From the NCBI GenBank assembly GCA_018350325.1, contig JAEVLN010000006.1, forward strand, positions 2,742,693 to 2,806,692: a stretch of DNA of 64,000 nucleotides, read 5' to 3'. The stretch comes from Globodera rostochiensis (lineage: Eukaryota; Nematoda; Chromadorea; Rhabditida; Heteroderidae). Within the stretch, counting starts at the first letter, position 1. Each line of letters opens with the position of its first letter. Below, piece by piece: positions 1-11,399 of the stretch. The translations under genes and the position numbers were made by a program. Below the pieces are notes generated by a model. The model was not told the origin of the DNA and did no database searches. It was given only the letters and a program-made list of their open reading frames with translations.

Positions 1-60
1 AAAAAATAAGTGGTGCAGGACTTTTGTGTCACCTTGTAATATCTTTGCAAAGCGACAACT

Positions 61-128
61 TCCCAATACGTATATGGCTCAGTGGTTAGCTGTTTCGTGA
101 CTTACGTTGGGTTCTACTCCCCCTAATA
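61..128 (+). other. tRNA-like relic (possible SINE head)
   Basis: An A-box-like TGGCTCAGTGGTTAG is followed about 20 bases later by a B-box-like GGTTCTACTCC, the spacing expected of an internal RNA polymerase III promoter. No full cloverleaf with paired acceptor and anticodon stems can be drawn, so this is a degenerate tRNA or tRNA-derived SINE. The same A-box string occurs reversed near 18,310-18,345. Confidence 0.35.
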
Positions 129-151
129 GTCTGTTTTTATTGATTCTTACG

Positions 152-1100
152 AGGGGAGCATCCCTTACTGTGACCACTCAGATCACTTTTAAACTATGCC
201 TATCGTGTAGAGCACCCTCGATTTACTCTTGTAAATTTTCGGCTTTTTTTCCCGCCCACAGAGTGAAGGGTTGAAAAATGCAATTTAAATTTTTGCACGT
301 TTTCTTGTAAAACCACTGCGTAGGGACTCTAAAAGATCATATCTCAGTTCAAAGTTGGATAAACTCTAAGATTTTTGCATCAAAAAATTGAGAAAAGCAC
401 GGAGAATTTTTTTAAAATAAGTATGAATACCTGGCTTAAAAAAATGCAAGCTTAAACGGTATTAGTGGCGATGGTCACCCCCCGCTCATCCCTTTTTTTA
501 CAAAAGAATTATTTTTTCAAAATCGGGAAAACAATGTTTCTAGGGGTATTCGGAAGCGTAGAATCCATATCTGGTCTCCGTTTTGCCTGATTTAAATCTA
601 AAACCAGAACTCGAACATTTAAAAAATAATTGTGTCAAAAATCGATTTATTGCAATATCATTTCCGGGGTTCGGAAAAACGAGGTCAGATTCGGATTCCT
701 CGGCCTCGAATACATCTGAAAACACCTTTTGCCCGAGAAAAAAAAAATTATTTAAAAAAAAGAGGGCTGATGGTGACCATCGCCACTAATACCGTTTAAG
801 CTTGGATTTTTTTTAAGCCAGGTATTCATACTTATTTTTAATTCTCCGTGCTTTTCTCAATTTTTTGATGCAAAATTCTTAGAGCTTGTCCAACATTGAG
901 CTGAGATATGATTTTTTAAATTCCCTGCGCAGTGGTTTTTCACGAAAACGTGCAAAAATTTAAATTGCATTTTTCAACCCTTCACTCTGTGGCGGGGAAA
1001 AAAAAGGCCGAAAATTTACAAGAGTAAATCGAGGGTTCTCTACACGATAGGCATAGTTTAAAAGGGATCTGAGTGGTCACAGTAAGGGATGCTCCCATCG
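152..1100. repeat. Large fold-back element with ~330-bp inverted arms
   Basis: The left arm (about 152-480) and right arm (about 772-1,100) are imperfect reverse complements. For example, the arm ends AGGGGAGCATCCCTTACTG and its complement, and the inner ends GGTGACCATCGCCACTAAT, mirror each other. The loop (481-771) carries a copy of the dispersed GTAGAATCC...GTCAGATTCGGATTC motif seen throughout the window. No protein-coding capacity is visible. It is probably a non-autonomous DNA element; I could not assign a clear target-site duplication. Confidence 0.8.
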
Positions 1101-1900
1101 TTAGTCATCGCTCAAAAACCCTTATAAAATGGTGATTTTTTTTTGCAAATTTTGGGCACATTTCCTAATTAAATTCACTAATTAATTTTTTCCCCAAGCA
1201 ATGAAACCCCAAAAATAAAGCCCCTAAAAATTTTAACTTTTTTTGAAAATTCTTTTCCCTGCGGCGCCGCTAGTCCTCCCCAACAAAAACCTCTAATAAA
1301 AAGCCCTAAAATTTTCAATTTCAGGAATTTTTGAACCTCAAATTAAAAATGTTAAAAAACTTATTTTTGTTTGCAATCAAACCAGCCAATAGTTGAATTT
1401 GATTGTTAAATGTTTGTTGTATATTAGAGAAGCAGCATTGTCTTTTGGAGTTTGTAGAGAATTTGGTGGGCTATTCATCCCACCCCATGATGGTTTTTTG
1501 CAGAAAATTTTTTCCCAAGCCCTCAGGGATTTTTTTCTAAAATGACCCCCATTTTCAGTGTATTTTGGGGTTTCCGGATCTTCATGAAGGAGATGTTGTA
1601 GCAACCTGGTCCAATTACCTTTTTTTTGATCAGTATCAAAAGTTATGCCTGCATCAATTTTTGTTTGGATTTTTGGCCAAACAAAAAATGATTTTTTTTT
1701 GTTTTTAAAATTTTGTCGTTTTACTTTTGCGCCACTAAAAAGTAGTGCAATTGGACATGTGGTCAAACAATGTTTTGACGTGCGCCGAGTTCGACATTTT
1801 TTGGGCTCGGAATTGCGACTTCCGAAAAATTTTTAAGGCGTCGGCTCCCATCCCTGATACGGGTACGCACGCCTCACTTTAGTGCCGCACACTTCAGTGC
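1101..1900. other. AT-rich stretch, no gene recognised
   Basis: Open frames here (for example 1,377-1,766 on the - strand) lack recognisable domains and codon structure. No RNA gene or element end was identified. Confidence 0.5.
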
Positions 1901-1904
1901 CAGC

Positions 1905-2195
1905 AACTTTAAAAGTCTATAACTCTTTTTAAGCTCAACCAAATCAAACAAACAAGATGTAAAGCTCCAAGCTTTTAAAAGGCTTTGTTAAGCCAAATCT
2001 AAACAATTAGAAAATCTTGAAAAAGTTATTGCAATAAATTACGAAAAACCTCAATTTTGGGGTTTTCACATTGAACTTTTTAAAAATGAATTAAACCGCT
2101 TGGCTGCTTTTTCCCCTAATGATTCTTCTTATTTAAAGCTTTCGAATGACATCTTGTTTGTTTGATTTAGTTGAGTTTAAATCAAGTTTATAGCT
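1905..2195. repeat. MITE-like element, family 1 (TIR with CAAATCAAACAAACAAGATG)
   Basis: Both ends carry the same inverted motif: CAACCAAATCAAACAAACAA near 1,937 and its complement near 2,150, extending outward to TCTATAACT/AGTTTATAG. Related copies lie at about 4,325-4,800 and 36,127-36,385, sharing the internal AAACAATTAGAAAAT and ACCGCTTG segments. It is non-coding. Copy number and terminal repeats support a non-autonomous DNA transposon; the superfamily is not determined. Confidence 0.7.
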
Positions 2196-2267
2196 TACAA
2201 ATAAGCACTGAACTATGGGACTGAACTGGGCCTCGCGATTTCACCCCTTAATTGGATGGCGACATGA

Positions 2268-2768
2268 AGTTTGGGCACCGGGAAGTTTGGGCACCAGAAG
2301 TTTAGGCACCGCAATACAAATTAAAAAATAAATTATCAAAAAAGCATTCATTCTTGACTTGTTTTGTACATTATTGCATGGAATTTAATTTTCGACTAAC
2401 AAAAGTATTGAGTTCTAATTAGAGTTGGTCGGGACCGGGATTTTTGGGAAAGGGACCGGGATTGATCGCGGGACCGTGAAAACTGGGATCGGGACCAGGA
2501 AAAACCGGGAATGGAAATGGGGGACATTGTATGGTCAAGGGTGAAACAAAAATTCTTTTTTTATTATTCAAAAATATCTTTCCCATGTCTTCAACTGTTT
2601 AAAACCTCATGGCCAAGAAGGAAAATCACTTAAGCCATAATGATTTTAAAATGCTTACGATAAAAGCTCCAAAGTGTTTATGAGAACCTAAGATGGCGAA
2701 AATTTTAAAATTTTATTTTTTAAAAGGTATTGCGGTGCCTAAACTTCCCGGTGCCCAAACTTCCCCCC
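2268..2768. repeat. Inverted-repeat element with a nested GGGACCGGGA-rich insert
   Basis: The arm at about 2,268-2,325 (motifs GGGCACCGGGAAGTTTGGGC and TTTAGGCACCGCAATAC) is mirrored at about 2,722-2,768. Between them, about 2,418-2,520 holds short repeats of GGGACCGGGA type that begin TAGAGTTGG, like the left end of the hAT-type MITEs listed elsewhere, but no right end is found. It may be a truncated nested insertion. Confidence 0.6.
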
Positions 2769-3091
2769 CGCCAATTGGATGATATGAAATAATTAGGGGG
2801 CTTAATAGTGCATTTTACCACAAAATATTGATTTATTCAGGGGTAGAATCGAAAATGTTTTCGAAATGAATGGTATTTCAGGGCTTTTCGCGTCAAACCC
2901 TGTTCGTAAAAAATAGGCTAAAAGCTGAAAATCTCGGTTCTATAAATTATACCCACCCATTTTCATTATTGCCGTTTCGTGCAGCCAAAATTTTGTAAGC
3001 CGACAAAAGTGTTTGCATTTGCCATTCGCCAATGCCATCATATGAATAATACTTATCAATACTAAAAATAAAATATAATTTAATTTATTAA

Positions 3092-3565
3092 TTAATTATT
3101 CAAATCCGACTTCACACAAAGGAGAATCCGCGCGGCATAAGAGAAGATCAGCTGCATAATTTGGTCCACCACCGTTTTGGGGATTGGCTTTTGAAGGCAG
3201 AAAATGTTTCTGTTAAATTCGTTGGCAATAAAATTGTCAAGCTTATTGGAATAACGTTGAAATCCAACAAATCCATTGTCAGAGTTGGCATTGAAAATCG
3301 GGCGCGTTTCTTTGTTGTTGTGCTCGATCACTCGAAAATTGGCAAGTTCCGACGCATATTTAACAAATGTTATGTTAAACGACAATTTGCTAATTGGCTG
3401 AGATTGTTGGTAAATGCCATTAATTAGCTGAGCAAATATTTGGACATTGTCGGCCGAATTGGTCAAATTCCATTGGTATGGCGATGGTGACGCACAAACG
3501 GAATAATAATTGCCCAAATAATTTATAAAAGTAATAAAAAGTAATGCCAACATTTGTGCTTTCAT
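3092..3565 (-). CDS. Small secreted protein of unknown function
   Basis: A single-exon frame of 157 codons. The N-terminus is a good signal peptide: Met-Lys followed by a hydrophobic run (LALLFITFI) and small residues near a plausible cleavage site around residues 25-28 (VCASPSP). The mature part is polar, has two NxT/S sites (NLTNS, NITF) and two cysteines near the C-terminus (IFCLQ, LLCVK). I do not recognise a domain. It stands alone between repeats. In a parasitic nematode such proteins are effector candidates, but nothing here proves that. An AATAAAATATAA-like stretch follows the stop on the coding strand. The start is the first ATG before the hydrophobic stretch. Confidence 0.55.
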   Translation of the reverse strand: MKAQMLALLFITFINYLGNYYSVCASPSPYQWNLTNSADNVQIFAQLINGIYQQSQPISKLSFNITFVKYASELANFRVIEHNNKETRPIFNANSDNGFVGFQRYSNKLDNFIANEFNRNIFCLQKPIPKTVVDQIMQLIFSYAARILLCVKSDLNN

Positions 3566-3827
3566 ATTTTGCTAAACAAAATTATTTTCAGGCACTCTGA
3601 TAAATAAAATCTTTACGCAATTTTACATTTTATTAATCTTGGCAATCAGAAAATGATTAATATATTTTTGTGAAAATTTTATGCTTTCAATTTGTAAAAT
3701 TTTAATGTAAAGCAAGGGTTGAGGGCCAAAATGATTTTTGAAAAATGAGAGACGACAAATTATTTCGTTCATTTATAATGATTAATAAAATCTTATCGAT
3801 AAAATGCTAGAGAACGTGGATTTAGCA

Positions 3828-4160
3828 TGAAGCAGGGGAAGCAGGGCATGGCATTATCCAAATATAATTGAGAATGATTTGGCATGAATCAGGGGAAGCA
3901 GGACATGGCATTATCCAAATATAATTGAGAATGATTTGGCATAAAGCAGGGGAAGCAGGACATGGCATTATCAAAATATAATTGAGAATGATTTGGCATA
4001 AAGCAGGGGAAGCAGGGCATGGCATTATCCAAATATAATTGAGAATGATTTGGCATAAAGCATGGGAAGCAGGGCATGGCATTATCCAAATATAATTGAG
4101 AATGATTTGGCATAAAGCAGGGGAAGCAGGGCATGGCATTACCCCAATATAATTGAGAAG
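3828..4160. repeat. 57-bp tandem repeat, about 6 copies
   Basis: The motif GGCATGGCATTATCCAAATA recurs every 57 bases (3,847, 3,904, 3,961, 4,018 and so on). Because 57 is divisible by three and the unit lacks stops in two minus-strand frames, both frames appear open as 19-residue repeats. This is a minisatellite, not a protein gene that I can support. Confidence 0.85.
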
Positions 4161-4324
4161 GTGCATGCAACTTTGGCATTAATAATCCACTGGTTCACAA
4201 GATCGAGAACCAAGGAGCATTCGAAATTTTGAGCTTTAGACCAGAAGTTTTATGAAATTTCTCCAAACCCAATAAAATAACAACAAAAATTTCCGGTGCT
4301 TCCCGGGAAATTTTGGAATTCTAA

Positions 4325-4800
4325 TGTCCGCAGTTTTTTAAACTCAACCAAATTAAACGTAAAAGATAATATTTGAAAGCTTTAAGCTTTTGAAAGTTAT
4401 TGTTAAGCCAAAGCTAAACAATTAGAAAATTTGAGAAAAAGTTATTTCCATAAAACTATAAAAAAGCCCGACGTTGAGTGCTCATTAAACTTTTTTTTAA
4501 ATAGATTGAACCGCTTGGATTTTTTTAAACTGTAAGGAACCGAGTGATTCCGCTGGTTGGACCGGTTAAATGCCTATGGCGGAGGCAAAAGCTTAGCTGT
4601 AAAGAAGAAGGCAAGTGGGACGCCCCGGTAGCTCAGTTGGAAGAGCTGCCACGGATTGGGGGGAGGTTGTGGGTTCGAGTCCCACCCGGAGTTACCGTTT
4701 TGCCTATTCTTTACTAAACGATTCTTTCTCATTAAGAGTTTCGAATCGCATCTTTGTTTGTTTGGTTTAGTTACGTATAAAAAAGTTATAGACTTTCAAA
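4325..4800. repeat. MITE family 1 copy interrupted by a tRNA-like insertion
   Basis: The left part (about 4,325-4,517) and right part (about 4,700-4,800) align with the element at 1,905-2,195. Homology breaks after CCGCTTG and resumes at TTTTGCC...TTCTTTCTCATTAAGAG. The extra 4,518-4,700 contains the tRNA-like unit, so the SINE-like sequence inserted into the MITE. Confidence 0.55.
4621..4697 (+). other. tRNA-like sequence (SINE head or tRNA pseudogene)
   Basis: GGTAGCTCAGTTGGAAGAGC forms a good D-arm and GTGGGTTCGAGTCCCAC a perfect T-arm. The anticodon arm does not pair and the acceptor stem has a mismatch, so a functional tRNA is unlikely. It sits inside a MITE copy. Confidence 0.5.
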
Positions 4801-5447
4801 ATTGCTGGCACTTTAGCATTTCCGAAATTTCTCGGGAAAGTCCGGTTCAAAGTGGTAAATTTTGGAATTTCCAAAAATTTTCCGATTTTCTAAAGTTCCC
4901 ATTACATATTCCAGCCGCTTTCTTTCGCGCTTTCATTTTTAAATCGATTACTCAATTTGACGACGCGGACAAATGGCCAGCCAACTCGCGCATGAGGAGG
5001 GTCTGAAGTGTCGTACCAAAGATCGAATGAGGTGAATGACATGGCCCCCTCCTGCTGTTGTCCACAACACTTTTCAATTTGATCAGAGCATCTTTTTGTT
5101 TGCTTATCCAAAATTCTGTATTAAATTTTCGTATATTTTGGCTTCCATATCCACAAATTTTTTGAATTTATATGATTTCTTAAGACCAATTTGGTCAAAC
5201 ATTATATAAATTGACGCTCTCGATGTTTTGATCCTTTCAATAAGCTTAAGCTCTGCGATTGGACCAATTTCAAAAAAGTTATGGCCAAAAAAGTGAAAAC
5301 CTCGAAAAATGCCAATTTTTGGTTTCAATTTAACGATAGTTTATAGGTAAATAACTCGACCTTTGAGGCTTTGGGACCGATAGATGACATTTTTATTTTA
5401 CGGATTTATGCAACAAAACATTTTAGTCATTTATGTAGCTCCAAAAA

Positions 5448-8400
5448 ATGCCTTTTTCGACGTCCATTTTTGTTATAATTCATTTAATTTGCTTTTCACC
5501 GTCATCGCTGGCATTTGTGCCATCCGCCGCCGCCGATGCCATAAATTGTTCAACGATTGGCGATTGTCGGACGTGCACTTCCGCGAGTGATTTCCTCGTT
5601 TCTTGCCAGTATGTCGAACCCGCGCTTAACCCGGAATACTTTCTAAAACTCGGCTTTTGGGTGCTCATCAAACCCGGGTTTAAGTATTTTTAACCCCAAC
5701 TCGAGGCAGGGTTAATGGGTTATTTTCGATAATTAATGTAAATTAAATTTTAAATATTTTTTTTATTGATTTATATTATAGCGCATTTTTTGTTGCTAAA
5801 AATCGGCAATGTTAATAAAAACATTTCGGTTTTGGCATCGATTCTCGGGTTTTTGCAAAGCTTAACTTTTGTTGAGTCCCGTCCGACCCCGAATTTCCGG
5901 GGGTTTTTAGTTGAAAACCCACCAAAAATTTTAACTCCGACGTCGTGTGCCCAATCCTAGTCTCGAGCATCCAGGGGTGTGTCATTTTGGCGCCTGAAAG
6001 CCGGGCATTACCGGGTTTTGGGCGTCCGTGCCGGGTTTTGGGCGTCCGTGCCGGGTTTTAGCGTCCGTGCCGGGTCTTGGGCGTCCGTGCCGGATTTTGG
6101 GCGTCCGTCCCGGATTTTTGGCGTCTGTGCCGGATTTTGGGCGTCCGTGCCGGTTTTGGGCGTCCGTGCCGGGATTTTGGGTGTCCGTGCCGGGTTTTGA
6201 ATCAGTTTATCGGGTTTCCGAGTTTTCCCGATGCCATAATCCCTGGCATCCGTCCCCCTACAACTTCCCCTCCTCTCACATTCAATGTGGTGTGTGCTCG
6301 GCCGGGTCTGCGAAAGTGGTTGGTCACTCACGCCGGCGGCAGGTAGCAAATGCCCGCACAATGAGCGCATTCGGCACCCGTACAACTGTCCCGTCAGTCC
6401 ACCAATCAAATTCCCATTTCTGGACGAATTCGCGCGCAGCAGAGCATTGCCATTCATTGCGGCTGCAAATGCCGACAATATGCAGCAGGTGGGGGGAATG
6501 GGGAGGGGCGGCCATCGGTGCCGACTAGAGAAGGACTTGATGACCGATCGAGAATCTCGAATATCTCTTCGAGATTTATTAAGATTTCGATCGAGTCCTC
6601 GATCGCGAAAGGCCCCTTCCCTACTTGACCGGACTCGGGCCGAGCCTGAATTCATTTCCGCCTTTTGAGTTTTTTTTTTTTCAAAATTTTAAAAATTGTC
6701 TCAGGAAGTCTTGGGAAAGTGTCTCCAGGGGTTTCGGATGCGTAGAACCCGAATTTGACAACAATCTCGAACCTGAATGCGAACATGGTCAAAATTTGAA
6801 ATTTTCCTCAAATTCAAATTCGACTTAGAAGACCGGAATTTGTCGAAACAGGGGTCAGATTCGGATTCTACGCCACCAAAACCCCATACAACCCGATGAT
6901 AACAAAAAAAAAACATTTTTTTTTGAAAAAATGGCCCGAAGCTCAGAGTCCACCGATGGGTTTCGTGATTTGACTTTGAAAACTTACAAACTATCTAATC
7001 AGACGAATTCTTTATTGTAAATAAAAATAATAATATAAATTTTTTGCTATAATTCTAAAGGCACAAATTTGTCTGGAGAATAATGCCGCCGATGCACGGA
7101 TCATCCGACGATACGAAGTCCCATACGAGCTTTTCAACGTAAAAATCAATCGCATCGCTAAAGAAACTTTAAAAAAAACAAATTTCCGTTTTTTTTAATT
7201 CGAAATTGTGCAACAATTTTTCTGAGAATTTGTTCGTCCGGATTCAATGAACCCTCCCGCATTTAAACAACAGACAAAATGTGTTGCGGTTTTGGCATTT
7301 TTACCAATGGAAAATGCCGTGGTGCTCACTTTTCGTGCCATCAATGGCGTTGTGCAGGTAAAGTGTTTTCAACGCTCGAGGGGAGACGCATATGCGATAA
7401 TGTGCCAACTTCTAAATGCCATAAATAGTGTTTTTAGCTTTGGTTGGAGCTTCTAGAGCCCATTTTATAATCCATATTTTTCCATTTTTCAAAAATTCTT
7501 TAACAAAAATGCAATAAAAACGAAAAATACACCCCTAAGGGTCGACTTTTTCAAAATTCAAAAAATGCACCCCTAAAAATTGACCTTTTCGCAGCAAAAA
7601 AATTCTGCCACCAAAGAAATGAAAATTCTGTTTTTTCAAAAATTTTCTTGGAAATTCCTTTAATTTTTTCTTTATATATAAAAATTTTTAATGCTTTTAT
7701 TACTTCTATTAGGAAATCTTGCCCATTTTTTTGCAATATTTGAAAAAATTTTTATCCATATTTTGCAATTTTGCCAATATTCGGTCCATATTTTGCAATT
7801 TTTTATGGCCATATTTCGAGATTTTTTGTCCATATAAATCGTAGCCCTAGTGATAATTAGGGCTGGCATTTATTTGCATATTTTAGTTCAATTAAGTTTT
7901 GGTGTAGCACAAAATAGGTGTTGTGTTACGTTGATCCTTCTTTTTTGACCATTTTTAAATTGCATGTTTTGCATATTTGAGCACTTTTTGGACAAAAATT
8001 TAACAAAAATGCTATTTTGGGCCAGTTTTTGTGCCTATACCCCCCCCCCCCAGCCCTAATGATGATCCCGGTTCTTCTCATATATGTAGAGTTAGATAAA
8101 ATCTTTCAAGAAAATCTCTTTGAAAATCGTTTTTCATTTGATTTTCGAATTCGGAAAATATGTCTTCAGGCAATGCTCAACCCTCTGAACATGATTGCTA
8201 ACTCTCTCAAAGACTTTGAGCCGGTTGGAGGTAAATTGCCCGATTTGTTGGAAAATGGCACATTTTTAAAATCTTTGCCTCAGGCAAAGTGATCTCCAAT
8301 TTCTACGACATGTTCTTTGCCCTGTGGAAGGATGGGCTCGACGCCGATTTGAGACGGGAATTATGTGAAGAGCATCTGAACGCCGAAATTTGGGTGCGTT

Positions 8401-11045
8401 TAATGCCTGAAATGCCTAAAAACCAAACAAACCCCGATACCCGACGATTTGGACCAATCTCCGACCCCGATTCCCGACCAATCCTCGACCCCGTTTCCCG
8501 ACCCCGATTCCCGACCAATCCCCGACCCCATCAATCCCCGACCCCGATTCCCGACCAATCCTCGACCCCGTTTCCCGACCATCCTCGACCCCGTTTCCCG
8601 ACCCCGATTCGCGACCAATCCCCGGCCCCGATTCCCGACCCCGATTCGTGACCAATCCCCGACCCCACCAATCCCCGACCCCGATTCCCGACTCCGATTT
8701 GCGACCAATCCCCGGCCCCGTTTCCCGACCAATCCTCGAGCCCGTTTCCCGACCAATCGCCGACCCCGATTCGCGACCAACCCGGCCCCGATACTCGACA
8801 GTACCGTCCCCGACTGGGACAATTTGTAATTCTCCGGCCCAGATCCCCGACTTTTCTTTCCCCAAACATCGGGGTGCCATCCTTCTCGACACATAAACAA
8901 CACACAGTCCAGATATTCGGCCACTCAGTGGGCGGCTCTTTGGCTGCATTGGCCGCCGCTTGGGTGGCCAAAAGCGGAATGACGTCATCCGAGCAAATAC
9001 GCTTCATCAGCTTTGGGCAGCCACGGACTGGCAATCTCGAATTTGCTCGGCACTTTGACGCGTTGGCACGTTGAAAATTGAAAATTTATCAACAAAAATG
9101 TTTCGAATTTTTTCAACAGTTGCCGTACAAGTATCGTGTGGTGCATTCTGAGGACACCATTCCGAGACGTCCGCCCAAATTGTTACTGACTGATGAACAT
9201 TCACTGTTCCATCATCGATACGAGGTGTGTGTGCATTGGATGGAAAGTCAAATAATCAGACCAAAATGCCAACCAGGCCAAAAACGGGCAAAATGCCAAC
9301 CAGGCCAAAAACGGGCAAAATGCCAACCAGGCCAAAAACGGGCAAAATGCCAACCAGGCCAAAAACGGGCAAATGCCAACCAGGCCAAAAAGGGACAAAA
9401 TGCCAAGCAGGCCAAAAACGGGCAAAATGCCAATTAGGCCAAGAGTGGGCAAAATGCCAAGGAGGCCAAAAGTGGGCAAAATGCCAAGGAGGCCAAAAAC
9501 GGGCAACCAAGCAGCCCAAAAACGGGCAAAATGCCAAGGAGGCCAACGGGCAAAATGCCAACCAGGCCAAAAACGGGTAAAATGCCAACCAGGCCAAAAA
9601 CGGGCAAATGCCAACCAGGCCAAAACGGGCAAAATGCCAACCAGGCCAAAAACGGGTAAAATGCCAACCAGGCCAAAAACGGGCAAATGCCAACCAGGCC
9701 AAAACGGGCAAAATGCCAACCAGCCCAAAAACGGGAAAATGCCAACCAGGCCAAAAACGGACAAAATGCCAAGCAGGCCAAAAACGGGCAAAATGCCAAG
9801 GAGGCCGAAAACGGGCAAAATGCCAACCAGGCCAAAAAGGGACAAAATGCCAAGCAGGCCAAAAACGGGCAAAATGCCAATTAGGCCAAAAGTGGGCAAA
9901 ATGCCAAGGAGGCCAAAAGTGGGCAAAATGCCAAGGAGGCCAAAAACGGGCAACCAAGCAGCCCAAAAACGGGCAAAATGCCAAGCAGCCCAAAAACGGG
10001 CAAAATGCCAAGGAGGCCGAAAACGGGCAAAATGCCAAGCAGCCCAAAAACGGGAAAATGCCAACCAGGCCAAAAACGGACAAAATGCCAAGCAGGCCAA
10101 AAACGGGCAAAATGCCAAGGAGGCCGAAAACGGGCAAAATGCCAACCAGGCCAAAAACGGGCAAATGCCAACCAGGCCAAAAAGGGACAAAATGCCAAGC
10201 AGGCCAAAAACGGGCAAAATGCCAATTAGGCCAAAAGTGGGCAAAATGCCAAGGAGGCCAAAAACGGGCAACCAAGCAGCCCAAAAACGGGCAAAATGCC
10301 AAGGAGGCCAACGGGCAAAATGCCAAGCAGCCCAAAAACGGGCAAAATTCCAAGGAGGCCAAAAACGGGCAAAATGCCAGCATTGCCCAGTTGGAATTTC
10401 GTCTGACGTGCAAAATATGTATGCAAAATTTTGTTTTATTGATCCTTTTTTTTGGCCCATTTAGTTTCGGCTTTTTTTGATCGGGACTTACTTTTTCCAT
10501 CTCGTTTTTTTCCAAATCCTAGTCTATTCTTGTCTAAATTTTTTTTCGATATTTTTTTAAGATTCTCCGATCGAAATTTTGATCGACAAAATTTTGGTTC
10601 GACTGAGACTCGAGATTCAAGATTATCGATCGGTTCTCAAATCCTTTCTCTAGTCTTCCGCCAGAATAGCCCTCAAAAAGATTCGATCCAAAGCCGTTAA
10701 TAATGTCTGGCCAGCGATCATGGCGATCCGGGATCAGATCACTCATATTTCGAGCGACAAACCAAAACAAAACAAAAAAACGAATTTTGTCCCCCAAAGG
10801 TCTGGTACAACAACGACATGGCCACGGGTGCCGCCTACGAGCTGTGCGAAAGTGCGGACGGCATCCAATGCAGCGGAACGCTTGAGCCCTCCGGCGTTAA
10901 GGCTCTTCCGCTTGGCACGGCGGACCCGCTGCCCTCGTACATCGCCCATTTGAGCTACTACAACGTGAGCCTGATCGCCTGGTTCCGCTCCGGCTGCGCA
11001 TCAAAAGGGCATCTGAAGATAAAGCCCAAAAATCTGCCGGGCTAA
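5448..11045 (+). CDS. Secreted class-3 lipase (alpha/beta hydrolase), multi-exon
   Basis: Probable triacylglycerol lipase of the Lipase_3 family, hydrolysing ester bonds outside the cell or in vesicles. Exons that join in phase: about 6,287-6,488 (left edge uncertain), 7,061-7,138, 7,274-7,357, 8,170-8,230, 8,284-8,393, 8,913-9,065, 9,120-9,224 and 10,800-11,045 (stop). A likely first exon starts at 5,448 with a signal peptide (hydrophobic IFVIIHLICF) and a Cys-rich start (CSTIGDCRTC); its junction to the 6.3-kb exon is not resolved. The nucleophile elbow GHSVGG gives the serine, VVHSEDTIP the acid and SLFHHRYE the histidine, so the triad is complete. The intron at 9,066 uses a GC donor. Three minisatellites swell its introns. 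Nematode lipases of this kind are usually about 300-370 residues, matching the sum of exons. Confidence 0.85.
6005..6210. repeat. ~22-bp GC-rich minisatellite
   Basis: Repeats of GGGCGTCCGTGCCGGGTTTT with small variants, about nine copies. It lies between the putative first lipase exon and the 6.3-kb exon and produces spurious open frames on both strands. Confidence 0.85.
6690..6925. repeat. Fold-back repeat with GTAGAAxCCGAAT motif
   Basis: CAGGGGTTTCGGATGCGTAG near 6,726 is mirrored by CTACGCCACCAAAACCCC near 6,870. The same motif recurs at about 540, 670, 23,926, 24,190, 32,970, 33,480, 35,030 and 35,140. It lies in a lipase intron. Confidence 0.6.
7490..7870. repeat. Dispersed repeat (GCACCCCTAAAAATTGAC ... 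TCCATATAAATCGT)
   Basis: Matches about 15,110-15,345 over most of its length, including the (TTTGGTCCATATTTT)-like degenerate tandem part and the TTGTCCATATAAATCGT end. It is non-coding and intronic to the lipase here. Confidence 0.65.
8418..8805. repeat. GACCCCGATTCCCGACCAATC minisatellite in lipase intron
   Basis: Degenerate units combining GACCCCGATTCCC, GACCAATCCCC and GACCCCGTTTCCC. It sits inside the intron between the exon ending at 8,393 and the exon starting at 8,913. Long frames on both strands here (up to 190 codons) come from the repeat. Confidence 0.85.
9262..10380. repeat. 27-bp minisatellite, about 41 copies, in lipase intron
   Basis: Unit ATGCCAACCAGGCCAAAAAC followed by GGGCAAA, with period 27 (for example 9,266 and 9,293) and variants AAGCAGG, AAGGAGG and ATTAGG. 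Because 27 is divisible by three, several frames on both strands stay open for over 1 kb and predict 9-residue repeats (MPTRPKTGK on +; tryptophan-rich on -). Donor 9,225 and acceptor 10,799 of the lipase gene flank it, so it is intronic. Confidence 0.9.
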
Positions 11046-11117
11046 AACACCGACGGATCGATCACATTTTGTTTTGTGGTGGCACTAATCAAGAAAAATG
11101 ATCTGACCTCACATTAA

Positions 11118-11350
11118 ATGAGACATAAGGTCAATTCGGTCAAAATCAGACAAAAGGTCAATTCGGTCAAAATCAGACAAAAGGTCAATTCGGTCAAAAT
11201 CAGACAAAATGTCGACTCTTCCAAAATCAGACAAAGAGTCGACTCTTCCAAAATCAGACAAAAGGTCGACTCTTCCAAAATCAGACAAAAGATCGATGCG
11301 ACGAAAATCAGAGACAATGGATCGACTCTTCCGAATCAGACAAAAGACCG
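11118..11350. repeat. 27-bp minisatellite (AAAATCAGACAAAAGGTC)
   Basis: About eight degenerate units, just downstream of the lipase stop at 11,045. First units contain GGTCAATTCGGTC; later ones GTCGACTCTTCC. Confidence 0.8.
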
Positions 11351-11399
11351 ACTTGGCAAAATGCCCAGGGTTGGCAGGCATCTCTGCTTACAGATCATT

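Noticed and set aside
3822..4179. Minus-strand repeat proteins with 19-residue units
   Set aside because: The 57-bp tandem repeat is open in two frames at once and lacks any start context or flanking coding signal.
4621..4697. Functional tRNA gene
   Set aside because: D- and T-arms are good, but the anticodon stem does not pair and the sequence lies in a transposon-like insert.
8400..9034. Arg/Gly- and Pro-rich frames up to 190 codons
   Set aside because: Produced by the GACCCCGATTCCC minisatellite inside a lipase intron.
9201..10515. Open frames of 290-419 codons on both strands
   Set aside because: They are created by the 27-bp minisatellite (multiple of three, no stops). Lipase exons with matching phases flank the region, so it is intronic.
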